A stretch of 59,504 nucleotides of DNA from Pseudonocardia sp. SCN 73-27. GTDB taxonomy: Bacteria; Actinomycetota; Actinomycetes; Mycobacteriales; Pseudonocardiaceae. The position numbers were made by a program, and so were the translations under genes. Where the stretch lies: positions 1 to 59,504 of the forward strand of contig MEGH01000004.1 in assembly GCA_001725415.1 (NCBI GenBank). The letters run 5' to 3'. Under the pieces are notes generated by a model. The model had not been told where the DNA came from and did not search any database. It saw only the letters and a program-made list of their open reading frames with translations. This document shows, piece by piece, positions 1-8,261 of this stretch (its first letter is position 1; each line of letters begins with the position of its first letter).

Positions 1-21
1 GCGGAAGTAGCAGTCGGAGCC

Positions 22-2570
22 TTAATTCCGGCCGTGGTCGAAGGCCAAGCCCTGCATGTTGGGCGAGGGCTTGCCGATGTTCTGTTTGTACTTTTGCACG
101 ACGAAGGTGAAGACGCGGTGAGGCCCTTCGGGAATCTCCAGGGCCAGCTTGCTGCCCCAGCGCCAGGTTTCGATGAACGTGGGCTGGACGCAGGACGTGA
201 TGTCCCGGGCGGTGGAGGCGTCCAACGCGCCGTCCTTCACGCGGACCAGCGCCACCCGCTCGATCTCGTCGGCCCGGACGGAGCCGAGCGGATTGCCCAA
301 CCCGTCGTCATAGGTGATGAGGATGTCCCTCGAGTCGATCGCCCCGGCGCCCGCCGGCACGATCTCGTCGGCGTCCCCGGGCGCGCCCTTGCCGAAGTGG
401 AAGACCGCGTTCGGATCGGTCGCGCTGCCGTTGATGACGAGCACGTCATAATCGGGGAAAGCGGTTCCGGTCTCGCTGCCGCCATCGACATGGTCGAAGC
501 CGTCGCCGACCGTGTGGACGAAGGTGTCGTTGCCGGCGCCGCCGATCATCACGTCGTCGCCGCCGCGGCCTTCGATGATGTCGTCGCCCGAACCGCCGTT
601 GAGAACGTTGGCTCCGCTCGTTCCGCGGATCACGTCGTCGCCGACGCTGCCGATGACGTTCTCGAAGCCGGTGATCGCGTCGGTCGCCACCGGCGCGCCG
701 CCGAGCGTGGTTCGCACCGCCACGCCGGACTGCAGGTCGATGTCGATCGCGGCCGTGATCTGGCTGAAGTCGAACGTGTCGACGCCAGCGCCGCCCTCGA
801 CCGTCTGGCTGACGGCCTGGTTGCCGGCGACGAAATAGTCGTCACCGCCCTTGAGGTCGGCCACCAGCTTCGTGGCCGAAGAAACGCCTTCGAACCAGAG
901 CGCGGTGCCCGTGTCGTCGCCGGTCACATTGACGTTCGTCACGCCGGCCGCAGCGAGATCGCCGCCGTGCTGGCCGATGACGAGCGAATGCCCGTTGGTC
1001 AGGTCGAAATCGAGCGTCTCGACGTTGCGGATCGTCAGCGTGCCTTCATAGGCCGAATCGCCGGGCAGGTTGTCGTTCGGCTTCATCACGACGGCGTCGC
1101 CGACCTGGTTGACGTAGTTCCAGATGTAGGAGGCCGAGCCGTCGCGAATCTCGATCCGGTCGTCGTCTGCGCCGCCGTCCACGGTGTCGGAGCCGTCGCC
1201 CAGCGTGTACTTGATGAGATCGTCGCCATCACCGCCTTCGATGATGTCGTCGCCGGCACCGCCGATCAGCGTGTCGTCGCCGGCACCGCCACGGATCGTG
1301 TCGTTGCCGTCGCCGCCCCAGATCTCGTCATTGCCGTCCTCGCCCTCGAGCGTGTCGTTGCCGCCGAGGCCGGAGATCAGGTCGTCGTCGGCGCCGCCGC
1401 GGATCGTGTCGTCGCCCGCGCCGCCGCCGAGATAGTCGTTGCCCGCGCCACCCTCGATGGTTATGCCGCCGCCGGCGGCGTCGCTCATGTAGCCGGCGGA
1501 GACGGCGATGAAGTCGCCGCCGTCGGTGCCGACGATCTTCTCCACGCCGCTGATATAGGACGGCGCGCTGTAGGTGTCGTGGATGTAGCCCGCCTTCCCT
1601 TCGCGATCGAGCAGGATCGTGTCGGTGTCGGCGCCGCCGCTGACGACGTCCGAGGTGCCCGCCATGTCGGACAGGGCGATCGAGCGGGTCGTGCCGTCGC
1701 CGAGCTGCAGGTTGCGCGACCCGGTGAAGGTAACGTCGGCGCCGAGGCGGAAGGTGTCGTCGCCCGCCTCGCCATAGAGCGTGTCGGCGCCCTTGCCGCC
1801 GTCGATGTGGTCGGCGCCGGCATTGCCGTGCAGCACGTTGCCCTCGGCGCCGCCGACGATGATGTCGTCGCCGCTGCCGCCATAGGCATCGACGATGCCG
1901 GCAACGTTGTCGATGCCGACGATCGGGCCCTGGCCGGTGCGGTCGGTGGCCTTGTCGGCGTCGACCGTCTGGCCGTCGACCGTCACGGCGGAGCCGTCGA
2001 GATTGACGAACACGCCGGTCTGGAGACCCGAATAGTTGATCGACGAGATGCTGCCCGCCGGATCGATCTGCACCGAGAACTCGGTCGTGACGGGATCGAG
2101 ATCGCCGTCCTGAGCGGTCACCGGGAAGGTCAGCGTGATCGGCGCGCCCGCCGGACCGGAGTGATCCAGCGGCTGGCGCAGCGTGAAGACGTAGGAACCG
2201 GTGCCGGCCGTGGAGAGCTCGACCGAGAAGACGACCTGTGCGTCGTCGATCGCGGTCGGCAAGGTGCTGCCGACATAGCCGACCAGCACGCCGCCGACAT
2301 AGTCGATGGTGATGGCCTGGCCGCCGGAGCTCAGCGTGTCGCCGGAAGCGAGCCCGGTCACCACGACCGCCGTCGAGGCGGTCAGCGAGCCGGCGCCGTC
2401 GGCGCCCCAGTCGACCGTGAAGGTGCCGTTGGCGGTGATGGCGCCGTCGGCATCGCTGATGCGCGCATCCTCGTCCATCGTCGCCAGCGCGGGCGCCGCG
2501 CCGACGGTCGGCATGTCGTCCGCCACGTCGACCGTGAAGGTCTGCTGGATCGAGTCGCCGTCGCCGTCGA
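22..2570 (-). CDS. RTX calcium-binding secreted protein, C-terminal part (foreign to the rest of the window)
   Basis: About 849 residues up to a TAA stop; the 5' end is lost at a junction near 2570. The N-terminal third holds Ig/cadherin-like segments of the kind found in giant type I-secreted adhesins (DGDGDSIQQTFTVDVADD, then DITL/FPVTAQDGD-type strands). From about 1900 down to 480 there are many glycine-aspartate nonapeptides (GGAGNDYLGG, GGDGNDTIRGG, GGAGDDTLIGG), the calcium-binding beta-roll of RTX proteins. The C-terminus carries the non-repetitive tail expected to hold the T1SS signal. Such proteins are exported by ABC/MFP/TolC systems of Gram-negative bacteria. Codon choice is less GC-biased than in all downstream genes. 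I infer an alphaproteobacterial origin. Alternatives are horizontal transfer or an actinobacterial RTX protein, both less likely given the mid-gene junction. Confidence 0.85.
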
Positions 2571-2582
2571 ACGCAACGCCCC
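2560..2582. other. Chimeric junction between RTX gene and FAD-oxidoreductase gene
   Basis: The minus-strand RTX reading frame has recognisable family sequence up to about 2565. The plus-strand oxidoreductase frame has recognisable family sequence from about 2566 (VERNAPGF). Both genes are therefore cut in mid-domain at the same place, tail to tail, with no transposon end or integrase. This is what an assembly or library chimera looks like; a recombination scar is the alternative. Confidence 0.7.
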
Positions 2583-2949
2583 CGGGTTCGGCGCCCTCGT
2601 CCGGGCACGCAGCGTGGCCGGGCCCCCCGACCTGCAGGACCGCAACCCCAGCCTCGTCGACGGCGCCATCAACGCCGGTACGGCCGCGATCCACCAGCAG
2701 CTCGTGTTCCGGCCCGTCCCGGGGACCGCGCGCGCGGACACCCCGGTCGACAGGCTCTTCCTCGCCGGCGCGTCGGCGCATCCCGGCGGTGCCGTTCACG
2801 GTGCCCCCGGTGCCAACGCCGCCCGCGCGGCACTCGCCGCGTCGGGTGCCGCGGGCCCGCTCTACCGGGCCGCCGTGCGCGCGGTGCACCGCCGGATCCA
2901 TCCGCCCGGCCCGGTTCGCCGCGCTGCGCAGCGGCCAGACCTGGAGTAA
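2566..2949 (+). pseudogene. 3' fragment of phytoene-desaturase-like FAD-dependent oxidoreductase
   Basis: About 127 residues ending at TAA 2947-2949. The sequence matches the C-terminal part of the NAD(P)/FAD-dependent oxidoreductase family related to CrtI: APGF near the start, then the segment INAGTAAIHQQLVFRPVPG, then LFLAGASAHPGGAVHGAPGANAARAAL-like residues, the hallmark of the FAD-contacting C-terminal end. The dinucleotide-binding N-terminus (about 350-400 residues) is absent because the foreign RTX sequence replaces it. Base composition here is already like the rest of the window, so this marks where the actinobacterial DNA begins. The fragment cannot be functional as it stands in this sequence; the complete gene may exist in the real genome. 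Confidence 0.75.
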
Positions 2950-3015
2950 CGTCATACGTTCGACCGGTGTACCCGGCCGTCGAGGTGCAAACGGTCGCCT
3001 CCCCCGCTCTCAGCG

Positions 3016-3861
3016 ATGCGGAAGTGCCCCATGCCCTCACCAGCCCCTGTCCTATCCGCGGTCCCGCCGTCCGAGCACACGGACGGACCCTTCGCCGCCG
3101 AGATGGCGCAGCTGGAACGGCTCGCCTCGATCCCGCCGGACGACCCCGAGCACGCCGTCCTGCGTGCCGAGCTGATCGTCGCGTTCCTGCCGATCGCCCG
3201 CCGGATCGCCGGCCGCTACGCCGGCAGCCGGCCCTGGTCGCGGGAAGACATCGGGCAGGCGGCGTCGGAGGCGGTCGTGCGGGCCGTCGACAATTGGAGC
3301 CCCGACCGCGCACGCGGCGACGTCCTGGGCTACCTCGTCCCGTGCGTGCGCGGGGCGATCCTGCGCTGGTACCGCGACCAGTCGTGGAGCATGCGGGTAC
3401 CGCGACGGCTCAAGGACGTGTCCGTCGCCATCCGCCAGGCCACCGGCCCCCTGACCCAGGAGCTGGGCCGGGCACCGAGACCGTCGGAGCTCGCCCGTCG
3501 CCTCGACGTGGACGTCGAGGAGATCGTCGACGCCCTGCACGCCGAGGACAACCACCAGGCCGCGACCCTCGACGCCCCCACCGGCGTCGACGACACCCCG
3601 CCCGGTGAACGGATCGGCGACATCGACCCCCGGCTCGGCCTCGTCGACGACATCGAGACGCTGCGGCCGCTGCTGGCCCGGCTCTCCGACCGCGAGCGGC
3701 GCATCCTCGTCCTGCGGTTCTTCGACGGCCGCACCCAGTCCCAGATCGGGGCGGAGATCGGCGTCTCGCAGATGCACGTGTCGCGGCTGCTCAGTCGCAC
3801 GCTCGACAAGCTGCGCGCCGGGATGCTCGACGACGCGCCCCCGGCCGACGACCCCGCCTGA
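3016..3861 (+). CDS. SigB/SigF/SigG-family RNA polymerase sigma factor
   Basis: 281 residues, the usual length of group 3 stress sigma factors. Region 2 is at about 50-115 (ending in RWYRDQSWSMRVPRRLKD), region 3 at 120-180 and region 4 at 205-270 with a helix-turn-helix (RTQSQIGAEIGVSQMHVSRLL). It directs RNA polymerase to stress or stationary-phase promoters. No anti-sigma or anti-anti-sigma gene adjoins it, unlike many sigF loci, so control may act from elsewhere. Three promoter-like GNNT-N15/16-GGGTA sites lie within 4 kb downstream, in front of a TDP enzyme, a small protein and a lipoprotein, suggesting a local regulon. A second ATG at 3031 is an alternative start. Confidence 0.9.
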   Translation: MRKCPMPSPAPVLSAVPPSEHTDGPFAAEMAQLERLASIPPDDPEHAVLRAELIVAFLPIARRIAGRYAGSRPWSREDIGQAASEAVVRAVDNWSPDRARGDVLGYLVPCVRGAILRWYRDQSWSMRVPRRLKDVSVAIRQATGPLTQELGRAPRPSELARRLDVDVEEIVDALHAEDNHQAATLDAPTGVDDTPPGERIGDIDPRLGLVDDIETLRPLLARLSDRERRILVLRFFDGRTQSQIGAEIGVSQMHVSRLLSRTLDKLRAGMLDDAPPADDPA

Positions 3862-3923
3862 CCGCGCACCTCACTCGGGGATGGGCGCGCACCCACCCCC
3901 GCGTACCGGGCACGAACCCCCAC

Positions 3924-3948
3924 GTGTGGCCATCCACCGACGGGGTAG
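3924..3948 (+). promoter_or_regulatory. Candidate SigB/SigF-type promoter for the TDP enzyme gene
   Basis: GTGT at 3924-3927, a 15-base spacer, then GGGTAG at 3943-3948. This fits the actinobacterial SigB-type pattern GNNT-N14-16-GGGTA(C/T) except for the last base. It lies 63 bases before the start at 4012 and just downstream of the sigma factor gene. Confidence 0.5.
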
Positions 3949-4011
3949 CCGACGTGCATCGGTGGGCCGTCCGGCCCGCCGCGGTACCGCGATGCGATGA
4001 CGAGGTGACAG

Positions 4012-5817
4012 ATGGCGGACACCGTCGGCGACGTGCTGCTCGCGCGGCTGCGCGACTGGGGCGTACGAGAGGTCTTCGCCTACCCGGGCGACGGGATCAA
4101 CGGGCTCGTGACCGCGTTCGGCCGGGCCGACGACGATCCCGCGTTCATCCAGGTCCGCCACGAGGAGATGGCGGCCTTCGCCGCCGTCGGTCGGGCCAAG
4201 TTCTCCGGTCAGGTCGGGGTGTGCGCGGCGACGTCGGGCCCCGGCGCGATCCACCTGCTCAACGGCCTCTACGACGCCAAGCTCGACCACGTCCCCGTCG
4301 TCGCGATCGTCGGGCAGACCGAACGCAGCGCGATGGGCGGGGCCTACCAGCAGGAGGTCGACCTCCACACGCTGTTCGCCGACGTCGCGAGCGCCTACCT
4401 GGTGGAGGTGAACGTCCCCGAGCAGCTGCCCAACGCCGTCGACCGGGCGTTCCGCACCGCGCTGAGCAGGCGTGCCCCCACCGCGATCATCGTGCCCAGC
4501 GACGTGCAGGAGGAGACCTGGAGCCCGCCCGAGCACGAGTTCAAGCACGTCCCCGCCGGCGGCACCACCGTGCTGAAGGCGCCGACGACCGTCCCGCCCG
4601 ACGACGAGCTCACCCGGGCCGCGGAGGTGCTGAACGCGGGCGAGAAGGTCGCGATCCTCGTCGGCCAGGGCGCCCGCGGTGCCGCGGCGGAGATCACGGC
4701 GGTCGCCGACGTCCTCGGTGCGGGCGTGGCGAAGGCGTTGCTGGGCAAGGACGTCCTGCCCGACGACCTGCCCTGGGTCACCGGCGCGATCGGCCTGCTC
4801 GGTACCCGGGCCAGCTACGAGCTGATGCGCGACTGCGACACCCTGCTCATGGTCGGCACCAGCTTCCCGTACAGCCAGTTCCTGCCCGAGTTCAAGAACG
4901 GCAAGCGGCAGGCCAGGGCCGTGCAGATCGACCTCGACGGCGGCCGCCTCGGCATGCGGTACCCGACGGAGGTCACCCTCGTCGGCGACGCCGGGGCGAC
5001 CCTGCACGCGTTGCTGCCGCGGCTGTCCGGGCCCGCGGACCGGTCGTGGCGCGAGACCGTGGAGTCGAACGTCGCCCGCTGGTGGGAGACCATCGACGCC
5101 CAGTCGATGGTGGACGCGAAGCCGGTCAACCCGATGCGGATCGTCCGCGAGCTCTCGTCCCGGCTGCCTGCCGACGCGATCGTCGCCGCCGACTCGGGGT
5201 CGGTCGCCAACTGGTACGCGCGGCTGCTGAAGGTCCACGGAGACGTGCGCTGCTCGCTGTCGGGCACCCTCGCGACGATGGGTGCGGCCGTGCCGTACGC
5301 GATCGGCGCCAAGTTCGCCCACCCCGACCGGCCGGCGATCGCGCTCGTCGGGGACGGCGCGATGCAGATGAACAACCTCGCCGAGCTGCTGACCATCGCC
5401 CGCTACGCCGACCGCTGGTCCGATCCGCGGCTGATCGTGTGCGTCCTGCACAACAACGACCTCACCCAGGTCAGCTGGGAGCTGCGCGCGATGGGCGGGG
5501 CACCGCGGTTCGACGAGTCGCAGTCGCTGCCCGACCTGTCCTACGCCGACTTCGCCGCCCGGATCGGGCTGCACGCGGTGACCGTCGACGAGCCCGAGGC
5601 GCTCGGTCCCGCCTGGGACGCCGCGCTCGCCGCGGACCGGCCGTCGGTCATCGACGTGCACTGCGACCCCGACGTGCCTCCGATCCCGCCGCACGCCACC
5701 CCCGAGCAGGCGATCTCGGTGCTGCAGGCCGTCCTCAAGGGTGATCCGGACGCAGGACACCTCGTCGCCCAGGGGATCCGTACCAAGCTGCGGGAGCTGT
5801 TGCCGCGCAACGGGTGA
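4012..5817 (+). CDS. Thiamine-diphosphate-requiring enzyme (pyruvate oxidase/acetolactate synthase-like)
   Basis: 601 residues with the three-domain TDP fold. The N-terminal pyrimidine domain carries the activating Glu (VRHEEMAAFAAVG). The central domain runs from about 190 to 330. The C-terminal pyrophosphate domain has the metal motif GDGAMQMNN...NN around residues 448-485. It decarboxylates a 2-oxo acid. The family resembles actinobacterial 'thiamine pyrophosphate-requiring protein' and pyruvate oxidase types more than biosynthetic IlvB, and no IlvN-like small subunit follows. GAGGTGA lies just before the ATG at 4012. A SigB-type promoter upstream suggests stress or stationary-phase expression. 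The substrate (pyruvate, or a benzoylformate-like acid) cannot be fixed from sequence. Confidence 0.85.
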   Translation: MADTVGDVLLARLRDWGVREVFAYPGDGINGLVTAFGRADDDPAFIQVRHEEMAAFAAVGRAKFSGQVGVCAATSGPGAIHLLNGLYDAKLDHVPVVAIVGQTERSAMGGAYQQEVDLHTLFADVASAYLVEVNVPEQLPNAVDRAFRTALSRRAPTAIIVPSDVQEETWSPPEHEFKHVPAGGTTVLKAPTTVPPDDELTRAAEVLNAGEKVAILVGQGARGAAAEITAVADVLGAGVAKALLGKDVLPDDLPWVTGAIGLLGTRASYELMRDCDTLLMVGTSFPYSQFLPEFKNGKRQARAVQIDLDGGRLGMRYPTEVTLVGDAGATLHALLPRLSGPADRSWRETVESNVARWWETIDAQSMVDAKPVNPMRIVRELSSRLPADAIVAADSGSVANWYARLLKVHGDVRCSLSGTLATMGAAVPYAIGAKFAHPDRPAIALVGDGAMQMNNLAELLTIARYADRWSDPRLIVCVLHNNDLTQVSWELRAMGGAPRFDESQSLPDLSYADFAARIGLHAVTVDEPEALGPAWDAALAADRPSVIDVHCDPDVPPIPPHATPEQAISVLQAVLKGDPDAGHLVAQGIRTKLRELLPRNG

Positions 5818-5865
5818 GCCGCGACCGCCGAGCGGAGTCATGTACGCGCGCCGGCGGCCGGGCGC

Positions 5866-6187
5866 GTGAACCCCGCCCGCGGGGGGCAGACCCGGCCCGG
5901 GGGTGCGGCCGAGCTGATCCACCGCCTGGCCAGGACCCGTCTGCTGGCCCGCCTCGACGGGACCACGGACGGGCACGACGGACACGGTGACGCCGACGCC
6001 GCCGCCGAGTGCCGGGCCCGTATGGTCGACCGCCTGTGGGAGGCCGGCATCCGCAACCAGCGGGTCCTCGACGCGATGGGAGCCGCGCCCCGCGAGCTGT
6101 TCGTCCCACCCGCCTCCGCACCGCGACGGCGTCGTCGAGGAGCTGGCCCCGGTCACCTACGTCCCGCTCGTCACCGAGCCCCGGTGA
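5866..6187 (+). pseudogene. Internally deleted protein-L-isoaspartate O-methyltransferase (PCMT) remnant
   Basis: Two pieces of one gene lie in different frames. From GTG 5866 the first frame gives the PCMT N-terminus (RMVDRLWEAGIRNQRVLDA, then MGAAPRELFVPP) up to about 6115. From about 6120 the second frame gives the family's C-terminal end (VVEELAPVTYVPLVTE) to a stop at 6185-6187. The SAM-binding core, normally 100-150 residues between these parts, is gone. The intact enzyme repairs isoaspartyl residues in aged proteins. The join is both a deletion and a frameshift, so no active enzyme is possible. Confidence 0.7.
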
Positions 6188-6232
6188 CGAGCGGCCCCTA
6201 CCGCCGGCGCCGCCCCGCGGTCGGCGCCGCTG

Positions 6233-6508
6233 TCAGCCCAGCGGGTTCGTGCCGGCGGGACCGGACGGCGGCACGGCCTCGGGCACCGGCGGGCCACCCC
6301 CGCCGGGGCCCTCGCCGGACATCGCGACCCGGACCAGGCTCGCGGCCTCCACCTGCGTCCCCGCAGCGGGCACCTGCGCGACGACTCGCCCACCGTCGGC
6401 GAGCGCACCCTCCCGTTCGGCCACGACCACCACGCCGGCCTCCATCCCCAGCGCGATCGCCTCACCGCTGTCGAGCCCGACCAGTGCCGGGACCAGCGTC
6501 GTCCCCAT
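6233..6508 (-). CDS. Small PASTA-domain protein
   Basis: 91 residues. Residues 4-65 form one PASTA-like unit: VPALVGLDSGEAIALG at the start and the typical turn VVAQVPAAGTQVEAASLV followed by a beta strand. PASTA domains occur on penicillin-binding proteins and Ser/Thr kinases, where they bind peptidoglycan or lipid II. Here there is no membrane anchor, signal peptide or kinase, only a Gly/Pro-rich tail. GAGGAGG six bases before the ATG supports the start. Its role is unknown; solitary cytosolic PASTA-like proteins are common in Pseudonocardiaceae. It is transcribed away from the small gene at 6620. Confidence 0.7.
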   Translation of the reverse strand: MGTTLVPALVGLDSGEAIALGMEAGVVVVAEREGALADGGRVVAQVPAAGTQVEAASLVRVAMSGEGPGGGGPPVPEAVPPSGPAGTNPLG

Positions 6509-6583
6509 CCGTACCTCCTCGAGAACACCTCACCCGACGTCTTTCCGGAGCCGGGCCCGTCGAACATCGAGCCCGGCCGGGTG

Positions 6584-6609
6584 GTGTCGTCGGCGATCCC
6601 GCGGGGTAC
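6584..6609 (+). promoter_or_regulatory. Candidate SigB/SigF-type promoter
   Basis: GTGT at 6584-6587, a 16-base spacer and a perfect GGGTAC at 6604-6609. The ATG at 6620 starts 10 bases after the -10 element, so a nearly leaderless transcript is expected if the site is used. Confidence 0.5.
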
Positions 6610-6619
6610 CGCCGTCGGC

Positions 6620-6796
6620 ATGAGCGAACCGGAACGCCCCGACCTGGACGACGTCGTCGAGACCCACGAGACCGCCCACCCCGACCGCCGCGAGCACGCC
6701 AAGATGCCGCACCCCGTCGACGACGACGAGCTCGAGGCCCGCGTGCAGCAGGAACGCGAGGAGACCGGGGCCGGCGGGCCCGTCGACAAGAACTGA
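6620..6796 (+). CDS. Small acidic hypothetical protein
   Basis: 58 residues, strongly charged (DLDDVVETHETAHPDRREH, DDDELEARVQQEREETGAGG), no membrane segment, no cysteines; probably soluble and partly disordered or helical. The start at 6620 is preferred because a SigB-type promoter ends 10 bases before it; an in-frame upstream GTG at 6581 would lie inside that promoter. A strong bidirectional terminator follows after 8 bases. I do not recognise a family with known function. A stress-induced role is suggested only by the promoter and neighbours. Confidence 0.6.
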   Translation: MSEPERPDLDDVVETHETAHPDRREHAKMPHPVDDDELEARVQQEREETGAGGPVDKN

Positions 6797-6804
6797 CGCG
6801 AGCC

Positions 6805-6836
6805 GGGTCCCGCACCGCGGCCGCGGTGCGGGACCC
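6805..6836. terminator. Perfect inverted repeat, bidirectional terminator
   Basis: GGGTCCCGCACCGCGG (6805-6820) is followed directly by its exact reverse complement (6821-6836). It sits between convergent genes ending at 6796 and 6843. Confidence 0.75.
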
Positions 6837-6842
6837 CGCCGA

Positions 6843-7217
6843 TCAGGCGACGACGGCCGCCGTCACCTTCGAGACGGTGTCCGGGTCGGCCTTGAACTGG
6901 TCGAGGACCTCCTTGATCCGCGCCGCACCGGCATCACCCGCCGGGTAGGGCCGGTACTGCACCAGCGTCTGCGCCCACTTCTCGGCGTCGCTCACGCCGG
7001 CGTCGCGCAACGTGGCCGCAAGGTCCTTCTCCGACGCGTCGTTGACCGATGTCTTCTGCGGGGCCGCCCCGGTCGGCGTGGCGACGGCCGCCCCCGGGTT
7101 GTCGCTGCCGCTGCGCGAGCCGCCCTCGCAGCCCGCCACCACGACGGTCGCGAGCGCCGCCGTCAGCACGGCGGCCGCGACGCGGCGGGCGGGCCGGCGG
7201 TCCGTGTCGATGCCCAT
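6843..7217 (-). CDS. Putative lipoprotein
   Basis: 124 residues. Residues 1-30 form a lipoprotein signal: Arg-rich n-region (RRPARR), hydrophobic stretch (VAAAVLTAALATVVVAGC) and lipobox VVAGC with the modified Cys at about 30. The mature part has a Ser/Gly/Thr-rich linker, then a small helical domain (ASEKDLAATLRDAGVSDAEK). It would sit on the outer face of the membrane. No known function. The start is supported by GAGGGAG seven bases upstream and by a SigB-type promoter about 35 bases further upstream. The gene stands alone behind a bidirectional terminator. Confidence 0.75.
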   Translation of the reverse strand: MGIDTDRRPARRVAAAVLTAALATVVVAGCEGGSRSGSDNPGAAVATPTGAAPQKTSVNDASEKDLAATLRDAGVSDAEKWAQTLVQYRPYPAGDAGAARIKEVLDQFKADPDTVSKVTAAVVA

Positions 7218-7253
7218 GTCGAACTCCCTCTCGTTCCGGACGGTGATCGCCGC

Positions 7254-7278
7254 CTACCCACCCCGGCGGGAGTCAGAC
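7254..7278 (-). promoter_or_regulatory. Candidate SigB/SigF-type promoter for the lipoprotein gene
   Basis: Read on the minus strand: GTCT (7278-7275), 15-base spacer, GGGTAG (7259-7254), 36 bases before the ATG at 7217. Third such site within 4 kb of the sigma factor gene. Confidence 0.45.
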
Positions 7279-7315
7279 CCTCGTGATCCGGCGGACCCGC
7301 TGCCGCGCACCCTGT

Positions 7316-7379
7316 GCCGAGCTCGACACGAGACCGGTTCGGTGGGGTCGTCGAGCCGCCTGACATCGAACTCGGCGGG
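7316..7379. repeat. Palindromic intergenic repeat, family A (copy 1, diverged)
   Basis: Left arm GCCGAGCTCGAC (7316-7327), right arm ATCGAACTCGGCGGG ending at 7379, with a 36-base middle containing GACCGGTTCGG. Same arms as copies at 21803, 22746, 44581 and 46137. Lies just upstream of the regulator gene at 7407. Confidence 0.6.
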
Positions 7380-7406
7380 CTGCGGCGCGTCGGTTAGCGT
7401 GAGCGG

Positions 7407-8261
7407 ATGGTGGCGAGCGGTGCGCGTGTCGGCGGGCTCGTGCGCGCCGCGCGGCAGGGCCGGGGTGTCGGGCTCCGCGAGCTGGCCGCCCGGATCGGGG
7501 TCAGCCCCGCGACGCTCAGCGAGATCGAGCACGGCCGCACCCGGCTGACCGTCGACCGGCTCGGGCTGATCGCCGCGGCCCTCGACATGCCGGTGGGCGA
7601 CGTCCTCGACGGCCGCACCCCGCGCGCGGCGGAGGCGTCGTCGGAACCGGGCCGCGACGCCACCGACTGGCGCCGCTACGACCCGCTCGATCTCGACCCG
7701 GTGCTCGACGCGGCCCGCGCCGAGTTCCTCGCCGTCGGCTACCACGGCGCGACCATGCGACGCATCGCCGCGCGGTGCGGGCTGTCGGTCAGCGGGCTCT
7801 ACCACCACTACGCCGGCAAGCAGCAGATCCTGCTGGCGCTGGTGGAGGTCACGATGGCCGACCTGGGCCGGCGGTCCGACGCGGCGCGCGCCGAGGGCCG
7901 CGACCCCGTCGACCGGTTCTGCCTGCTCGTCGAGAACCTTGCGCTCTACCACAGCCATCGTGCCGAGCTGGCCTTCGTCGGCAACACCGAGATGCGCAGC
8001 TTCACCGAGGCGAACCGGCGCCGGGTCGCCGGGCTGCGGACGCGCCAGCAGCGGATGGTCGACACCGAGGTCGACGCCGCCGTCGCCGCGGGTGCGTTCC
8101 GGCCCGACCATCCGCACGAGGCGTCGCGGGCGGTCGTGACGATGTGCACGGCGCTGACCGACTGGTACCGGCCCGGTGGACCGTCGACGCCGGAGCAGAT
8201 CGCGCGCCGCTACGTGGGGTTCGCGCTCGACATGCTGGAGGACGTCCGGGCGGCGGGCTGA
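7407..8261 (+). CDS. XRE-TetR fused transcriptional regulator
   Basis: 284 residues with two DNA-binding parts. Residues 8-65 are an XRE/Cro-type helix-turn-helix (LRELAARIGVSPATLSEIEHG). Residues 95-150 are a TetR helix-turn-helix (ATMRRIAARCGLSVSGLYHHY), followed by an all-helical ligand domain like that of KstR2-type regulators. Similar fusions occur in actinobacteria beside lipid or steroid catabolic genes. It converges on, and overlaps by 52 bases, the PPDK-like gene; its likely targets are the operon at 8210-13602 or distant genes. The ATG at 7407 lies 28 bases after repeat copy A1. Confidence 0.85.
   Translation: MVASGARVGGLVRAARQGRGVGLRELAARIGVSPATLSEIEHGRTRLTVDRLGLIAAALDMPVGDVLDGRTPRAAEASSEPGRDATDWRRYDPLDLDPVLDAARAEFLAVGYHGATMRRIAARCGLSVSGLYHHYAGKQQILLALVEVTMADLGRRSDAARAEGRDPVDRFCLLVENLALYHSHRAELAFVGNTEMRSFTEANRRRVAGLRTRQQRMVDTEVDAAVAAGAFRPDHPHEASRAVVTMCTALTDWYRPGGPSTPEQIARRYVGFALDMLEDVRAAG

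Noticed and set aside
1200-1450. Tandem short repeats that could suggest a CRISPR or satellite
   Set aside because: They are 27-base periods encoding RTX nonapeptides in one open frame, with no conserved repeat/spacer structure.
34-2560. Long plus-strand open frame antisense to the RTX gene
   Set aside because: It is the mirror of the Gly/Asp-rich repeats; residues are low-complexity Ala/Val/Asp. Only the part after about 2566 has real homology (flavoprotein end).
3871-6156. Very long minus-strand open frame opposite the TDP enzyme
   Set aside because: High-GC antisense artefact; the plus strand has full TDP motifs and a good start.
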